NCBI RefSeq assembly: GCF_020529025.1 | Contig: NZ_JACNMM010000004.1 | Location: 310,001 to 374,000, forward strand | DNA from: Oceaniglobus trochenteri | GTDB lineage: Bacteria > Pseudomonadota > Alphaproteobacteria > Rhodobacterales > Rhodobacteraceae | Reading direction: 5' to 3' | DNA length: 64,000 nucleotides | Shown: one piece after another, positions 45,018-53,044 of the stretch | How positions within the stretch are numbered: the stretch's first letter is position 1 | How the letters are laid out: every line of letters starts with the position of its first letter | Notes under the pieces: model-generated | Told to the model about the DNA's origin: nothing | The model's database searches: none | What the model saw: only the letters and a program-made list of their open reading frames with translations | Position numbers and translations under genes: made by a program

Positions 45018-45803
45018 ATGTATGCATTCGAGATGGAGCGCCCCACGACGGTGGACGAGGCGGTTGCCGCGCTGAAGGACGAGGACGCGCAGGCGCTGGG
45101 CGGCGGGCAGACCCTGATCCCGACGCTGAAAGCCCGGCTGGCCATGCCCGGCAAGCTGGTGTCGCTGACCGGGATCGACGCGATCAAGGGAATTTCGAAG
45201 GACGATGCCGGTCGGCTGTGCATCGGCGGGGGGACCGTGCACCGGGCCATCGCCGAGCAGGGCGATTTTCCGGGCCTTGCCGGTCTGGCGGCGCGGATCG
45301 GCGATCCGGCGGTGCGCAACCGCGGCACGATTGGCGGTTCGGTCGCCAACAATGATCCCTCGGCCTGCTATCCGGCCGCGCTTCTGGCGACCGGTGCGAC
45401 GATTGTGACCGACCGGCGCGAGATTGCCGCCGACGATTTCTTTCAGGGCATGTTCACCACCGCGCTGGAGGAAGGCGAGATCGTCACCGAGGTGAAGTTG
45501 CCGATTCCGGAGAAATCGAACTATCAGAAGTTCGCGCAGCCGGCATCGCGTTTTCCGCTGGTGGGGGTCTTTGTCGCCAAAGGAGCGGATGGGGTTGGCG
45601 TGGGGGTCACCGGGGCCTCGGAAGGCGGTGTGTTCCGTTGGCGCGAGGCGGAAGAGGCGCTTTCGGGCAATTTCAGCGCCGATGCCCTGGGCGATCTTGC
45701 CGCGTCCGCCGATGGATTGATCGGGGACATGCACGGCAGTGCCGCCTATCGCGCCCATCTGATCAAGGTGCTGACCGGGCGGGCCGTTTCGGCCGCCGCC
45801 TGA
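45018..45803 (+). CDS. coxM: molybdenum hydroxylase FAD-binding medium subunit, CoxM-like
   Basis: A 261-residue FAD subunit that accepts electrons from CoxS. The FAD-binding motifs are GGGQTLIP (residues 28-35) and RGTIGGSVANNDP. The C-terminal CO_deh_flav_C domain follows from about residue 165. The start follows GGAGAACGAC. It is last in the coxS-VOC-coxL-coxM set and is convergent with the fasciclin gene. Confidence 0.93.
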   Translation: MYAFEMERPTTVDEAVAALKDEDAQALGGGQTLIPTLKARLAMPGKLVSLTGIDAIKGISKDDAGRLCIGGGTVHRAIAEQGDFPGLAGLAARIGDPAVRNRGTIGGSVANNDPSACYPAALLATGATIVTDRREIAADDFFQGMFTTALEEGEIVTEVKLPIPEKSNYQKFAQPASRFPLVGVFVAKGADGVGVGVTGASEGGVFRWREAEEALSGNFSADALGDLAASADGLIGDMHGSAAYRAHLIKVLTGRAVSAAA

Positions 45804-45816
45804 CCGTCGCTACATG

Positions 45817-45847
45817 AAAAAGACCGCCCACCGAAAGGCGGGCGGTC
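45817..45847 (-). terminator. terminator of the fasciclin gene
   Basis: An eight-pair stem (GACCGCCC at 45822-45829 with 45840-45847), one mismatch, two more pairs and a GAAA loop. Five A's on the left give a T tract on the minus strand, 23 bases past the fasciclin stop. It also follows coxM, without a T run on that side. Confidence 0.8.
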
Positions 45848-45869
45848 CAGTTGGTGCTGCGGTGCCCTT

Positions 45870-46985
45870 TTACTTGGGCAGCAGCACACCTTCGATCACG
45901 TGGATCACGCCGTTTGACTGGTTCACATCGGCAATCGTGACTTCGTACGCGTTCCCGCTTTCATCGAAGATATATACGGCGCCCGAGGGCGTGACCTTGG
46001 CCGAGAGGGCATCGCCCGAGACGGCCTGGAAGTGGTAGAAACCGTCGCGCGATTTCTTCGCCTGGGCCACGATGTCCTGGGCCGACCATTTGCCTGAAAC
46101 CACGTGGGCGGTCAGGATCTTGGTCAGCATGTCCTTGTTTTCGGGCTTGAGCAGGGTTTCGACGGTGCCGGCGGGCAGGGCGTCGAAGGCGGCGTTGGTG
46201 GGGGCGAAGACGGTGAAGGGGCCTTCACCTTTCAGGGTTTCCACCAGGCCTGCGGCCTTGACGGCGGCGACGAGCGTTGTGTGATCGGCCGAGTTCACGG
46301 CGTTGTCGATGATGTCCTTGTCGGCGAACATCGGTGCGCCGCCCACCATGGGGTTGTCACCCTCGGCCATCTTTTCATCGGCCATTTCGATCGTGGTCTC
46401 CATCGCGTCGGCCTTCTTTTCGCCGGGCAGAAGCACCTTGTCGATCACGTGGATCACGCCGTTCGACTGTTTCACGTCCGCGATCGTCACCGTGGCCACG
46501 CCACCGGTTTCGTCGGTCAGGGTGATGATGTCGCCATCGTATTTCGCCTGAAGCGTGCAGCCGCCAAGAGTGGGAACCGGGTGGTTGCCGCCGTCATCGT
46601 CGATCATCCCGCGGATGGCATCGGACATGGCATTGGCGCCGACGACATGGCAGGTCAGGATCTTGGTCAGCATGTCCTTGTTTTCAGGCTTGAGCAGGGT
46701 TTCGACGGTGCCGTCGGGCAGGGCGTCGAAGGCGGCGTTGGTGGGGGCGAAAACGGTGAAGGGGCCTTCGCCCATCAGGGTTTCCACCAGGCCGGCGGCC
46801 TTGACCGCGGCCACCAGGGTGGTGTGATCGGCCGAGTTCAGGGCATTTTCGACGATGTTCTTGTCGGCGAACATCGCGGCGCCGCCCACCATGGGGTTGC
46901 CGGTTTCGGCGTGGCTATCGGCAAATGCGGGGGCTGCAGCCAGGGTGGCAATCAGCGTGGTGGTCTTAAGGATCGAGCGCAACAT
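45870..46985 (-). CDS. secreted protein with two fasciclin (FAS1) domains
   Basis: A 371-residue exported adhesion-type protein. The signal peptide MLRSILKTTTLIATLAAAPAFA ends near residue 22. Two FAS1 domains follow, each with the H1 motif GPFTVFAPTNAAF and the H2 motif NGVIHVI before VLLP. The first ~80 residues of the two domains are almost identical at DNA level, while the second halves differ, including the IVAQAKKSRDG insert in domain 2. GGAGG lies eight bases upstream. FAS1 proteins bind matrices or other surfaces; the ligand is unknown. Confidence 0.92.
   Translation of the reverse strand: MLRSILKTTTLIATLAAAPAFADSHAETGNPMVGGAAMFADKNIVENALNSADHTTLVAAVKAAGLVETLMGEGPFTVFAPTNAAFDALPDGTVETLLKPENKDMLTKILTCHVVGANAMSDAIRGMIDDDGGNHPVPTLGGCTLQAKYDGDIITLTDETGGVATVTIADVKQSNGVIHVIDKVLLPGEKKADAMETTIEMADEKMAEGDNPMVGGAPMFADKDIIDNAVNSADHTTLVAAVKAAGLVETLKGEGPFTVFAPTNAAFDALPAGTVETLLKPENKDMLTKILTAHVVSGKWSAQDIVAQAKKSRDGFYHFQAVSGDALSAKVTPSGAVYIFDESGNAYEVTIADVNQSNGVIHVIEGVLLPK
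46111..46355 (-). repeat. fasciclin domain internal repeat, copy in domain 2
   Basis: A 245-base segment encoding NPMVGG through DMLTKIL of the second FAS1 domain. It aligns without gaps to 46654-46898 and differs at only scattered positions, most of them in its 3' coding third. Confidence 0.85.
46654..46898 (-). repeat. fasciclin domain internal repeat, copy in domain 1
   Basis: Partner of 46111-46355; same length and reading frame. The spacing between copies (543 bases, 181 codons) equals one FAS1 repeat unit. Confidence 0.85.
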
Positions 46986-47102
46986 GGGGTTCCTCCGGGT
47001 ATGGCAGCCTGTCTGCCTTCTGGTCGAAACCACGGAACCTGTGCGCCAAGAGTTTCGCGGGGCACGAAAATAATCCGGCCCCGCCATGGGCGGGCGATGA
47101 GC

Positions 47103-49136
47103 TCAGCCGCGCCGCCTGCGCCGACGCCCGCCTTCGCTGCCGTCGCCGCTGGTGTTGAACGACAGGTCGGGCAGGGCGACGATCCGGTTCAGCTCGGGGA
47201 AGGGATCGGTGGCATGGGGCAGCGAGTTGGCGTTGACGAAATGCTCCTGGAACTTCGGCGCGATCGCCGTTTCCACCTTGGTGATCCGGTGCACCGTCGA
47301 TTCGATCTCGGCCCGGGCGGCGCGGTTCAGCAGGGCGATGCGCGCGCCGGTGCCCGCCGCGTTGCCCGCGCTGCGGACGTGCTCGAGCGGGGCGTCGGGG
47401 ATCATGCCCAGAACCATGGCGTGTTTCGGGCTGATGTGGGCGCCGAAGGCCCCGGCGAGCACGACACGTTCCACCTTGTCGACGCCGAATTCGTCCATCA
47501 GCAACCGCGCGCCGGCGTAAAGTGCGGACTTGGCCAGCTGGATCGCGCGAATGTCGCCCTGGGTCACCGTGATCCGGCGGCCGTCGGAAGATTCGTGCAG
47601 CAGGTAGGAGTGGGTGCGCCCTTCGGGAACCATCCGGGCCGATCCGGTCTGTTCGGCCGAACCGTTCAGGCCGCGCGCGTCCACAAGGCCCGCCATGCGC
47701 ATTTCGGCAATCGCCTCTATGATGCCCGAACCGCAGATGCCGGTGATGCCGGTGGCCCTTGTCGCCTCGTCGAACCCCGGTCCGTCGGACCACAGATCGC
47801 AGCCGATGACCCGGAAGCGGGGTTCCTTGCTGACCGGGTCGATTTCCACCCTTTCGATGGCGCCGGGGGCGGCGCGCTGGCCGCTGGAAATCTGCGCGCC
47901 CTCGAAGGCCGGGCCGGTGGGCGAGGAACAGGCCAACACCCTTTCGCGGTTGCCCAGCAGGATTTCGGCGTTGGTGCCCACGTCGACGATCAGGGTCAGC
48001 GCATCCTGCTTGCCCGGTTCCTCGGACAGGGCAACGGCGGCTGAATCGGCCCCCACATGCCCGGCGATGCAGGGCAGGATATAGACCGAGGCGGCCGGAT
48101 GCAGCGCGGCAAGGTCAAGGTCGGAGCCGTCAAGCGCGAGCGAATCCGAGGTGGCCAGCGCGAAGGGCGCCTGGCCCAGTTCCACCGGGTCGATCCCCAG
48201 CAGAAGGTGGTGCATCACCGGGTTGCAGACGATCACCGTCTCGACGATCATCGCCGGATCGGCCCCTGCCTCGGCCGCGATCTCTCCGGCCAGGGCGTTG
48301 ATGGCGTCGCGCACGGCGCGGGTCATCTCCAGATCGCCACCGGGGTTCATCATCACATAGCTGACCCGGCTCATCAGGTCTTCGCCAAAGCGGATCTGCG
48401 GGTTCATCCGCCCGCCCGCCGCCAGGACGGCGCCGGTGCGCAGATCGCACAGATGCGCGGCGATGGTGGTTGACCCCAGATCGACCGCCAGCCCGTAAAG
48501 CCCACCCTCGTAAAGGCCCGGCCAGATGTCGGTGATCCGTGGCGCGGCGTCGTCGTGGCCCTGGTAAAGCGCGACGGTCACCTGCCAGTTGCCCGCGCGC
48601 AGGGTCGGTTGCAGCTTGCGCAGCAGCGGCAGGCTGGCGCTGACCGGGCCGGTCTGCCATTGCGCTTCAAGCGCTTCGGACAGTCTTTGCAGATCGCCCG
48701 AGGGTTCGTGCATGTCAGGCTCGGCAACCTCGACGAAATAGAGACGGGTTGCCGGGTCCATGCGGATGTCGCGGGCCGTCACCTCCTTGCGGACCACCTG
48801 CTTGTGGACCTGGCTTTCGGGGGGCACGTCGATCACCACGTCGCCCTGAACCGTCGCCTGGCATCCCAGGCGCCGCCCCTTGGGCAGGCCGCGGATGGAA
48901 TCATAGCGTTCCTCGACGCTGTTCCATTCGGACAGGGCATCGGGGGCCACCGTGACCCCGTGCTTGGAGAACTGGCCATAGCCGGGCGACACCTGGCACT
49001 TGCTGCAGATCCCGCGCCCGCCGCAGACCGAATCCAGGTCGACGCCCAGCTGGCGCGCGGCGGTCAGGATGGGGGTGCCGGTGGGAAAACGGCCGCGTTT
49101 GCCCGAAGGCGTGAAGATGACAAGGGGGTCGGTCAT
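47103..49136 (-). CDS. RACo/RamA-type corrinoid reductive activator
   Basis: A 677-residue ATP-dependent protein that reduces inactive Co(II) corrinoid back to Co(I). The N-terminal [2Fe-2S] domain has C38, C44, C47 and C92 (VCGGRGICSKC and RLGCQ). A linker follows, then an ASKHA ATPase with LAVDLGSTTIAAHL near residue 215 and VDVGTNAEILLG, then the DUF4445 region with GNAAGTGARIAL. The C-terminus is a short Arg-rich tail (GGRRRRRRG). Its operon holds folate and HAD genes, so it probably rescues a corrinoid methyltransferase, most likely methionine synthase. The corrinoid protein itself is not in the window. Confidence 0.88.
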   Translation of the reverse strand: MTDPLVIFTPSGKRGRFPTGTPILTAARQLGVDLDSVCGGRGICSKCQVSPGYGQFSKHGVTVAPDALSEWNSVEERYDSIRGLPKGRRLGCQATVQGDVVIDVPPESQVHKQVVRKEVTARDIRMDPATRLYFVEVAEPDMHEPSGDLQRLSEALEAQWQTGPVSASLPLLRKLQPTLRAGNWQVTVALYQGHDDAAPRITDIWPGLYEGGLYGLAVDLGSTTIAAHLCDLRTGAVLAAGGRMNPQIRFGEDLMSRVSYVMMNPGGDLEMTRAVRDAINALAGEIAAEAGADPAMIVETVIVCNPVMHHLLLGIDPVELGQAPFALATSDSLALDGSDLDLAALHPAASVYILPCIAGHVGADSAAVALSEEPGKQDALTLIVDVGTNAEILLGNRERVLACSSPTGPAFEGAQISSGQRAAPGAIERVEIDPVSKEPRFRVIGCDLWSDGPGFDEATRATGITGICGSGIIEAIAEMRMAGLVDARGLNGSAEQTGSARMVPEGRTHSYLLHESSDGRRITVTQGDIRAIQLAKSALYAGARLLMDEFGVDKVERVVLAGAFGAHISPKHAMVLGMIPDAPLEHVRSAGNAAGTGARIALLNRAARAEIESTVHRITKVETAIAPKFQEHFVNANSLPHATDPFPELNRIVALPDLSFNTSGDGSEGGRRRRRRG

Positions 49137-49146
49137 GGGGTTTCTT

Positions 49147-49833
49147 TCACAACGGTGAGGCGATCAGCGATGGCCCGAAGACCCAGACCGCCAGTGGCAC
49201 GGGCAGAACGACGACCGCAAGGGTCAGCGCCATGGCCCGCAGGCCGAACAGCCCGCTCAGCCCGGCGACAAGGCAGATCCCGCCACCGCCGCCGATCAGG
49301 GCATTGCCGGGAATGTTCAACAGCACGGCCAGCGTCACATAGCGGCAGCGCACGGCCAGCCCGCCCAGCCGACGGGGCAGGTTCTGGCGCAGCAGGGCAA
49401 GGCGGCGGGGCCGCGACAGCGGCGCCACCCGGTCGATCAGCGCGCAGGCCCGCACCAGCCTGAGATCGAGGAAGAAGCGGCGCAGCAGGTGCAGTGGCAG
49501 GAACCGCCCCGCCAGATAGGCCATCAAAAGCCCGGCGAGGGTGAAGACATAGACCGCCGGCGCCATCTGCGCGCCGCCCAGCCACATCAGCATCAGGGCA
49601 AGTTCGACGCCCGGCACGAAGGGTACCGCGATCAGCAGCGCATAGAGAACCAGCGCCGAGAGCACCAGCGCCAGGCGCAGGCCGCCCTGATGCTCTTGCG
49701 GGACAAGGGCCAGAACATCGCCGGCCAGGCCCATGGCCATGTGGATGCCCCAGGCCAGAAGCGCCAGCACCAGCACCCGCAACGCGATGCGGCGCAGCGA
49801 GACGGGAAGGGGCGGTGGTGTCGGTCTGCTCAC
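49147..49833 (-). CDS. VTT/SNARE-associated-like membrane protein
   Basis: A 228-residue membrane protein with about five hydrophobic segments. PFVPGVELALMLMWLGG and GLLMAYLAGRFLP resemble the VTT/DedA/TVP38 core, and GNALIGGGGGI fits its second loop. I chose the GTG at 49833 because AAGGAG sits eight bases upstream; an earlier GTG at 49872 would add 13 residues. It is embedded between the folate-binding methyltransferase and the corrinoid activator, 10 bases from the latter, yet a transport role in that pathway is unknown. Confidence 0.65.
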   Translation of the reverse strand: MSRPTPPPLPVSLRRIALRVLVLALLAWGIHMAMGLAGDVLALVPQEHQGGLRLALVLSALVLYALLIAVPFVPGVELALMLMWLGGAQMAPAVYVFTLAGLLMAYLAGRFLPLHLLRRFFLDLRLVRACALIDRVAPLSRPRRLALLRQNLPRRLGGLAVRCRYVTLAVLLNIPGNALIGGGGGICLVAGLSGLFGLRAMALTLAVVVLPVPLAVWVFGPSLIASPL

Positions 49834-49929
49834 GCTTGCGGCTCCTTGGCGCGGGGGTGCGCACCAAGGCACAGTTGAGCGTCAAAGCAGCGCGATGACA
49901 ACCGATCAGCCGGGGCATGGCGACAACCG

Positions 49930-50907
49930 TTACCTGCGGCGGCGTCGGCCACCGCGCCCCGCGCCCGAATCCGACGATGCCTTGCTGGCTTCGGCAAAGG
50001 ATGCGCCTTCGTTCACCGCATCCATGATCCGGGTGAAGGCGATCCACTGGGCGCCGTTGGGGTCGTGGTTCATCAGGAAGTTGGCAGCGCGGATCGCCTC
50101 CATCTCCTGCGGGCGCATGGGGTTCATGATGGCGCTGGTCATGCCCGCGGTGATCGCCATGGGCAGGAAGGCGCCGTTGATCCCGTGACGGTGGGGCAGG
50201 CCGAAGGAAATGTTCGACGCACCGCAGGTGGTGTTCACGCCCAATTCATTGCGCAACCGGCGCACCAGTTCCCAGACCTGCTGACCGGCCGAGGCCATGG
50301 CCCCGATGGGCATCACCAGCGGATCGACCACGATGTCATGGGCCGGAATGCCGAAATCGGCGGCGCGTTCGACGATCTTCTTTGCCACGGCAAAGCGCAC
50401 GTCGGGGTCTTCGGAAATGCCGGTGTCGTCGTTGGAAATCGCCACCACGGGCACGTTGTATTTCTTGACCAGCGGCAGCACCAGTTCCAGGCGTTCCTCT
50501 TCGCCGGTGACCGAGTTCAGAAGCGGGCGGCCCTCGGCCACCTCAAGCCCGTTCTGAAGTGCGCCGGGCACCGAGGAATCAATGCACAGCGGCACATCGG
50601 TCAGGGCCTGGATCCGCGTGATCAGCTCGCGCATCAGGGGGGGTTCGACAAAGTTGTTGTCGGCATAGCGCGGATCTTCGGCCATCTTGTTGGTGAAGAC
50701 GGCGCCCGAGTTCACGTCAAGCACCATGGCGCCGCAGGCCACCTGCTCCAGCGCGTCCTTTTCGACGGTGGTGAAATCCCCCGCCTCAAGTTCTGCGGCC
50801 AGCTTCTTGCGGCCCGTGGGGTTGATGCGTTCGCCGATCACGCAGAACGGTTCGTCAAAGCCGATGACCACGGTTTTCGTTTTGGATTCGATGACGGTTC
50901 TGGTCAT
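49930..50907 (-). CDS. methyltetrahydrofolate-binding methyltransferase (pterin-binding, MetH/MeTr-like)
   Basis: A 325-residue TIM-barrel protein of the pterin-binding family. FCVIGERINPTGRKKLAAEL near residue 20 is the MetH folate-domain signature, and DVNSG, PLCIDSS, LLNSVTGEEER and ISNDDTG continue the barrel. It should pass the methyl of 5-methyltetrahydrofolate to a corrinoid. The C-terminus is an Arg-rich tail (GRGGRRRRR) after a Ser/Ala linker, like the tail of the activator at 47103. Its start overlaps the HAD gene's stop by four bases. A MetH-type homocysteine domain is absent. Confidence 0.88.
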   Translation of the reverse strand: MTRTVIESKTKTVVIGFDEPFCVIGERINPTGRKKLAAELEAGDFTTVEKDALEQVACGAMVLDVNSGAVFTNKMAEDPRYADNNFVEPPLMRELITRIQALTDVPLCIDSSVPGALQNGLEVAEGRPLLNSVTGEEERLELVLPLVKKYNVPVVAISNDDTGISEDPDVRFAVAKKIVERAADFGIPAHDIVVDPLVMPIGAMASAGQQVWELVRRLRNELGVNTTCGASNISFGLPHRHGINGAFLPMAITAGMTSAIMNPMRPQEMEAIRAANFLMNHDPNGAQWIAFTRIMDAVNEGASFAEASKASSDSGAGRGGRRRRR

Positions 50908-51557
50908 GCGGAGGCTCCTGTCAGGCGGTCCAGGTAGGTGTGGAGCGCGGTGTCGTTGTAATCGTCGATGGTGTCATTCGCCCCGGCGCCAAGCAGCGTG
51001 TCGGTCCCCAGGCTGGAACGGACCCCGAAGGTGTAAAGCCCGGCGCCCTTCGCCGCGCTGATGCCGCTGGGGCTGTCCTCCAGCGCGAAGGCATGGGCGG
51101 CCTCGGCGCCAAGATTGGCCAGCCCGGTAAGATAGGGCAGGGGGTCGGGCTTGCCCCGGGCGCATTCGTCGCCGATGACCACGGTGTCGAAGGCATCGGC
51201 CAGGCCCACGGCCTTCAGCACGGCGATGGCGTTCAGCCGCGGCGCGTTCGTCACCACGCCCAGCTTCACGCCCCGCGCCCGGGCTTTGTCCAGAAAGGCG
51301 GGCAGGCCGGGGATGATCTTCACCTCGTCCAGGCGTTCGCGATACATGGCTTCCTTGTGGTCGGCCATGGCGTGGGGGTCTTCATCGGGCAGAAGCTGCG
51401 CGAAGATATCGACGTTCAGCCGCCCGTGAAGATGCGAAACGTAATAGGACGCGTCGATCGTCTGGCCGTAATCGGCCATCAGGTCGACGAAGACCGCCGC
51501 ATGCACGGGGTCGGAATGCACCATGGTGCCGTCAAGGTCGAATAGAATTGCCTGCAT
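50904..51557 (-). CDS. HAD-superfamily phosphatase (subfamily IA)
   Basis: A 217-residue haloacid dehalogenase-fold hydrolase. The catalytic motif I is FDLDGTMVHSD (D8, D10), with VTNAP, the GKPDPLPYL lysine motif and EDSPSGISAA. The helical cap lies at about 16-80, as in phosphoglycolate phosphatase and beta-phosphoglucomutase. The substrate is unknown. It sits between the reductase-like and folate-binding genes and overlaps the latter by four bases, so it may remove a phosphorylated by-product of the same pathway; that is inference. Confidence 0.85.
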   Translation of the reverse strand: MQAILFDLDGTMVHSDPVHAAVFVDLMADYGQTIDASYYVSHLHGRLNVDIFAQLLPDEDPHAMADHKEAMYRERLDEVKIIPGLPAFLDKARARGVKLGVVTNAPRLNAIAVLKAVGLADAFDTVVIGDECARGKPDPLPYLTGLANLGAEAAHAFALEDSPSGISAAKGAGLYTFGVRSSLGTDTLLGAGANDTIDDYNDTALHTYLDRLTGASA

Positions 51558-51566
51558 GTGTCTGAC

Positions 51567-52487
51567 TCAGCCTGCCATTGCGGCCGGAACGCCCGAGGCG
51601 CCGGCATTGTCCATGGCCCAGGTGGCATTGGCCTTGATCCCGCCCAGCGGGAAGAAATGCACCTGTTCGATATTGAAACCGGGATTGGCGGCCTTGTGGG
51701 CTGCCAGATCAGCGACGAAATCTGTCGGCTCATAGGGCAGCAGCAGCTTGGTCACATCCATTGCCCGCTTTTGCAAGACCCGCAGCGAAGGCCCGACCCC
51801 GCAGGCGATGGCGAACTTGATCAGCGTCTGAAGCTTCGCGGGCCCGGCCACCCCGATATGGATCGGCAGCGTGACACCCGCCGCGCGCATGGCATCGGCC
51901 CAGGCGATCACCGGCGCGGCTTCGAAGCAGAACTGCGTGGTCAGCGCCATCTGCGCGTCGGTGGTTTCGCTGAACCGCTGTTTCCAGCGCAGGGCGTCTT
52001 CGACGTTCTTCATGCCGCCGTCGGGGTCGATGTCGCGGTTGCCCTCGGGGTGGCCGGCCACATGCAGGCGCTTGAACCCGTCGAAGGCGCCCGATTCCAG
52101 CAATTGCATGGAGCAGTGATAATCCCCCACCGGCGCGGCCACGCCACCCGCCAGCAGCAGCGCCTGATCCACCCCCGCTTCGCCGCGATAACGCGCGACC
52201 CAGTCGGCAAGGGTGGCGCGGTCGCGGATGATGCGCGCGGGGAAATGCGGCATCACCGCGTATCCGTCATCGGCCAGGCGGCGCGCCGTGGCCACCATGT
52301 CGTCGATCGGGGTTCCGTCGATATGGGCGATATAGACGCGGGTGCCCCGGGGCAGAAGGGCGCGGAAATCCTCGACCGACCTGGCGGTGCGCGGCATCAC
52401 CTCGATGGAGTAACCTTTCAGGAACGGCTCCAGGTCCCCGGACCGGGGGGCGGTGGCAGTCTTGCGGCGAAAGTTCAAAAGCGCCAT
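51567..52487 (-). CDS. methylenetetrahydrofolate reductase-like protein
   Basis: A 306-residue TIM-barrel flavoprotein of the MetF family; it should reduce methylene- to methyltetrahydrofolate. The start at 52487 gives MALLNFRRKTATA. SIEVMPRTARSVED near residue 27 replaces the canonical FEFFPPKT. RVYIAHID, VMPHFPAR, LLLAGG, HVAGHPEGNRD and TTQFCFEA are recognisable MetF-barrel segments. It is divergent from classical MetF, in line with the MetF-like variants seen next to corrinoid activators. It is nine bases from the HAD gene. Confidence 0.82.
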   Translation of the reverse strand: MALLNFRRKTATAPRSGDLEPFLKGYSIEVMPRTARSVEDFRALLPRGTRVYIAHIDGTPIDDMVATARRLADDGYAVMPHFPARIIRDRATLADWVARYRGEAGVDQALLLAGGVAAPVGDYHCSMQLLESGAFDGFKRLHVAGHPEGNRDIDPDGGMKNVEDALRWKQRFSETTDAQMALTTQFCFEAAPVIAWADAMRAAGVTLPIHIGVAGPAKLQTLIKFAIACGVGPSLRVLQKRAMDVTKLLLPYEPTDFVADLAAHKAANPGFNIEQVHFFPLGGIKANATWAMDNAGASGVPAAMAG

Positions 52488-52513
52488 CGTGGCCTCCCAT
52501 ATCCGGCGGGGCA

Positions 52514-52810
52514 TCAGGCCCGGCCGTGGTTTTCGATCAGTTGCAGGATCCTGTCCTTGTCGTATTCGGCTTCGATGCGGGCCGCCTCGTTCTTTGCGAC
52601 CTCTGCATCGTCACCTTCGACACTGTAGGGTTCGGCCTTGCGCCATTCGGCAAGATAGGCGTCGGTTTCGGCGGCGCCCGATTTCATCGCGGCGCGGTCG
52701 ATGGCCTGTTCGAACCGTTCGGCCAGCGGCCGCTTGGTGGCCCGCCGGCCCTTGCCGACGATGACCTGCGCCGGAATATCGCGCCAATATACGATCGTGA
52801 CGTCCGCCAT
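52514..52810 (-). CDS. virulence-factor-family small protein
   Basis: A 98-residue protein of the family that databases call virulence factor (Virulence_fact). Its N-terminus VTIVYWRDIPAQVIVGKGRR and FEQAIDRAAMKSG segment are characteristic. Despite the name, members occur next to MetF-like reductases in alphaproteobacteria, as here, where it is the first gene of the operon, 26 bases ahead. A role as a reductase partner is inferred from context. It is divergent from the Ppx/GppA gene across 234 bases, in which I saw no riboswitch. Confidence 0.8.
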   Translation of the reverse strand: MADVTIVYWRDIPAQVIVGKGRRATKRPLAERFEQAIDRAAMKSGAAETDAYLAEWRKAEPYSVEGDDAEVAKNEAARIEAEYDKDRILQLIENHGRA

Positions 52811-53044
52811 GGATAATGCTCCCTCACCCTTGCCCCTCATACGCGTCGCGGCCTGCCTGTCAGGGGCGGTTTTCGACCTCTGGTGCCTGTTCCGCGACGC
52901 CTTTCTTCTACGCCCGGCGGCGGCGGGGGGCCACCGGGCGCAGGGCGCAAAATTCTCACGATGATTATGAGCCGGGCGCGCAGCCGCCTTGCGCCGGGGC
53001 GCGCCCCGTTCTAGGCTGCGGGCAACCAAATGGAGGGCGACGCA

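Noticed and set aside
43146-45758. An 870-codon open frame on the minus strand over coxL and coxM
   Set aside because: It is the mirror of strongly conserved plus-strand genes. Its protein is His/Gly/Arg-rich without domains, the usual product of GC-rich third positions.
42558-45803. High-affinity form I CO dehydrogenase
   Set aside because: The CoxL active-site loop is AYRGAGR and the order is S-L-M; form I needs AYRCSFR and usually M-S-L.
46104-46900. Two long direct repeats that might be insertion-sequence ends
   Set aside because: They are in frame, inside one gene, and encode matching halves of FAS1 domains.
52514-52810. A pathogenicity factor suggested by the family name virulence factor
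   Set aside because: Its operon is one-carbon metabolism; the name reflects an old annotation only.
52811-53044. Possible cobalamin, SAM or SAH riboswitch ahead of the one-carbon operon
   Set aside because: I looked for the cobalamin box and SAM-II/SAH cores on the minus strand and found none. A covariance-model search would settle it.
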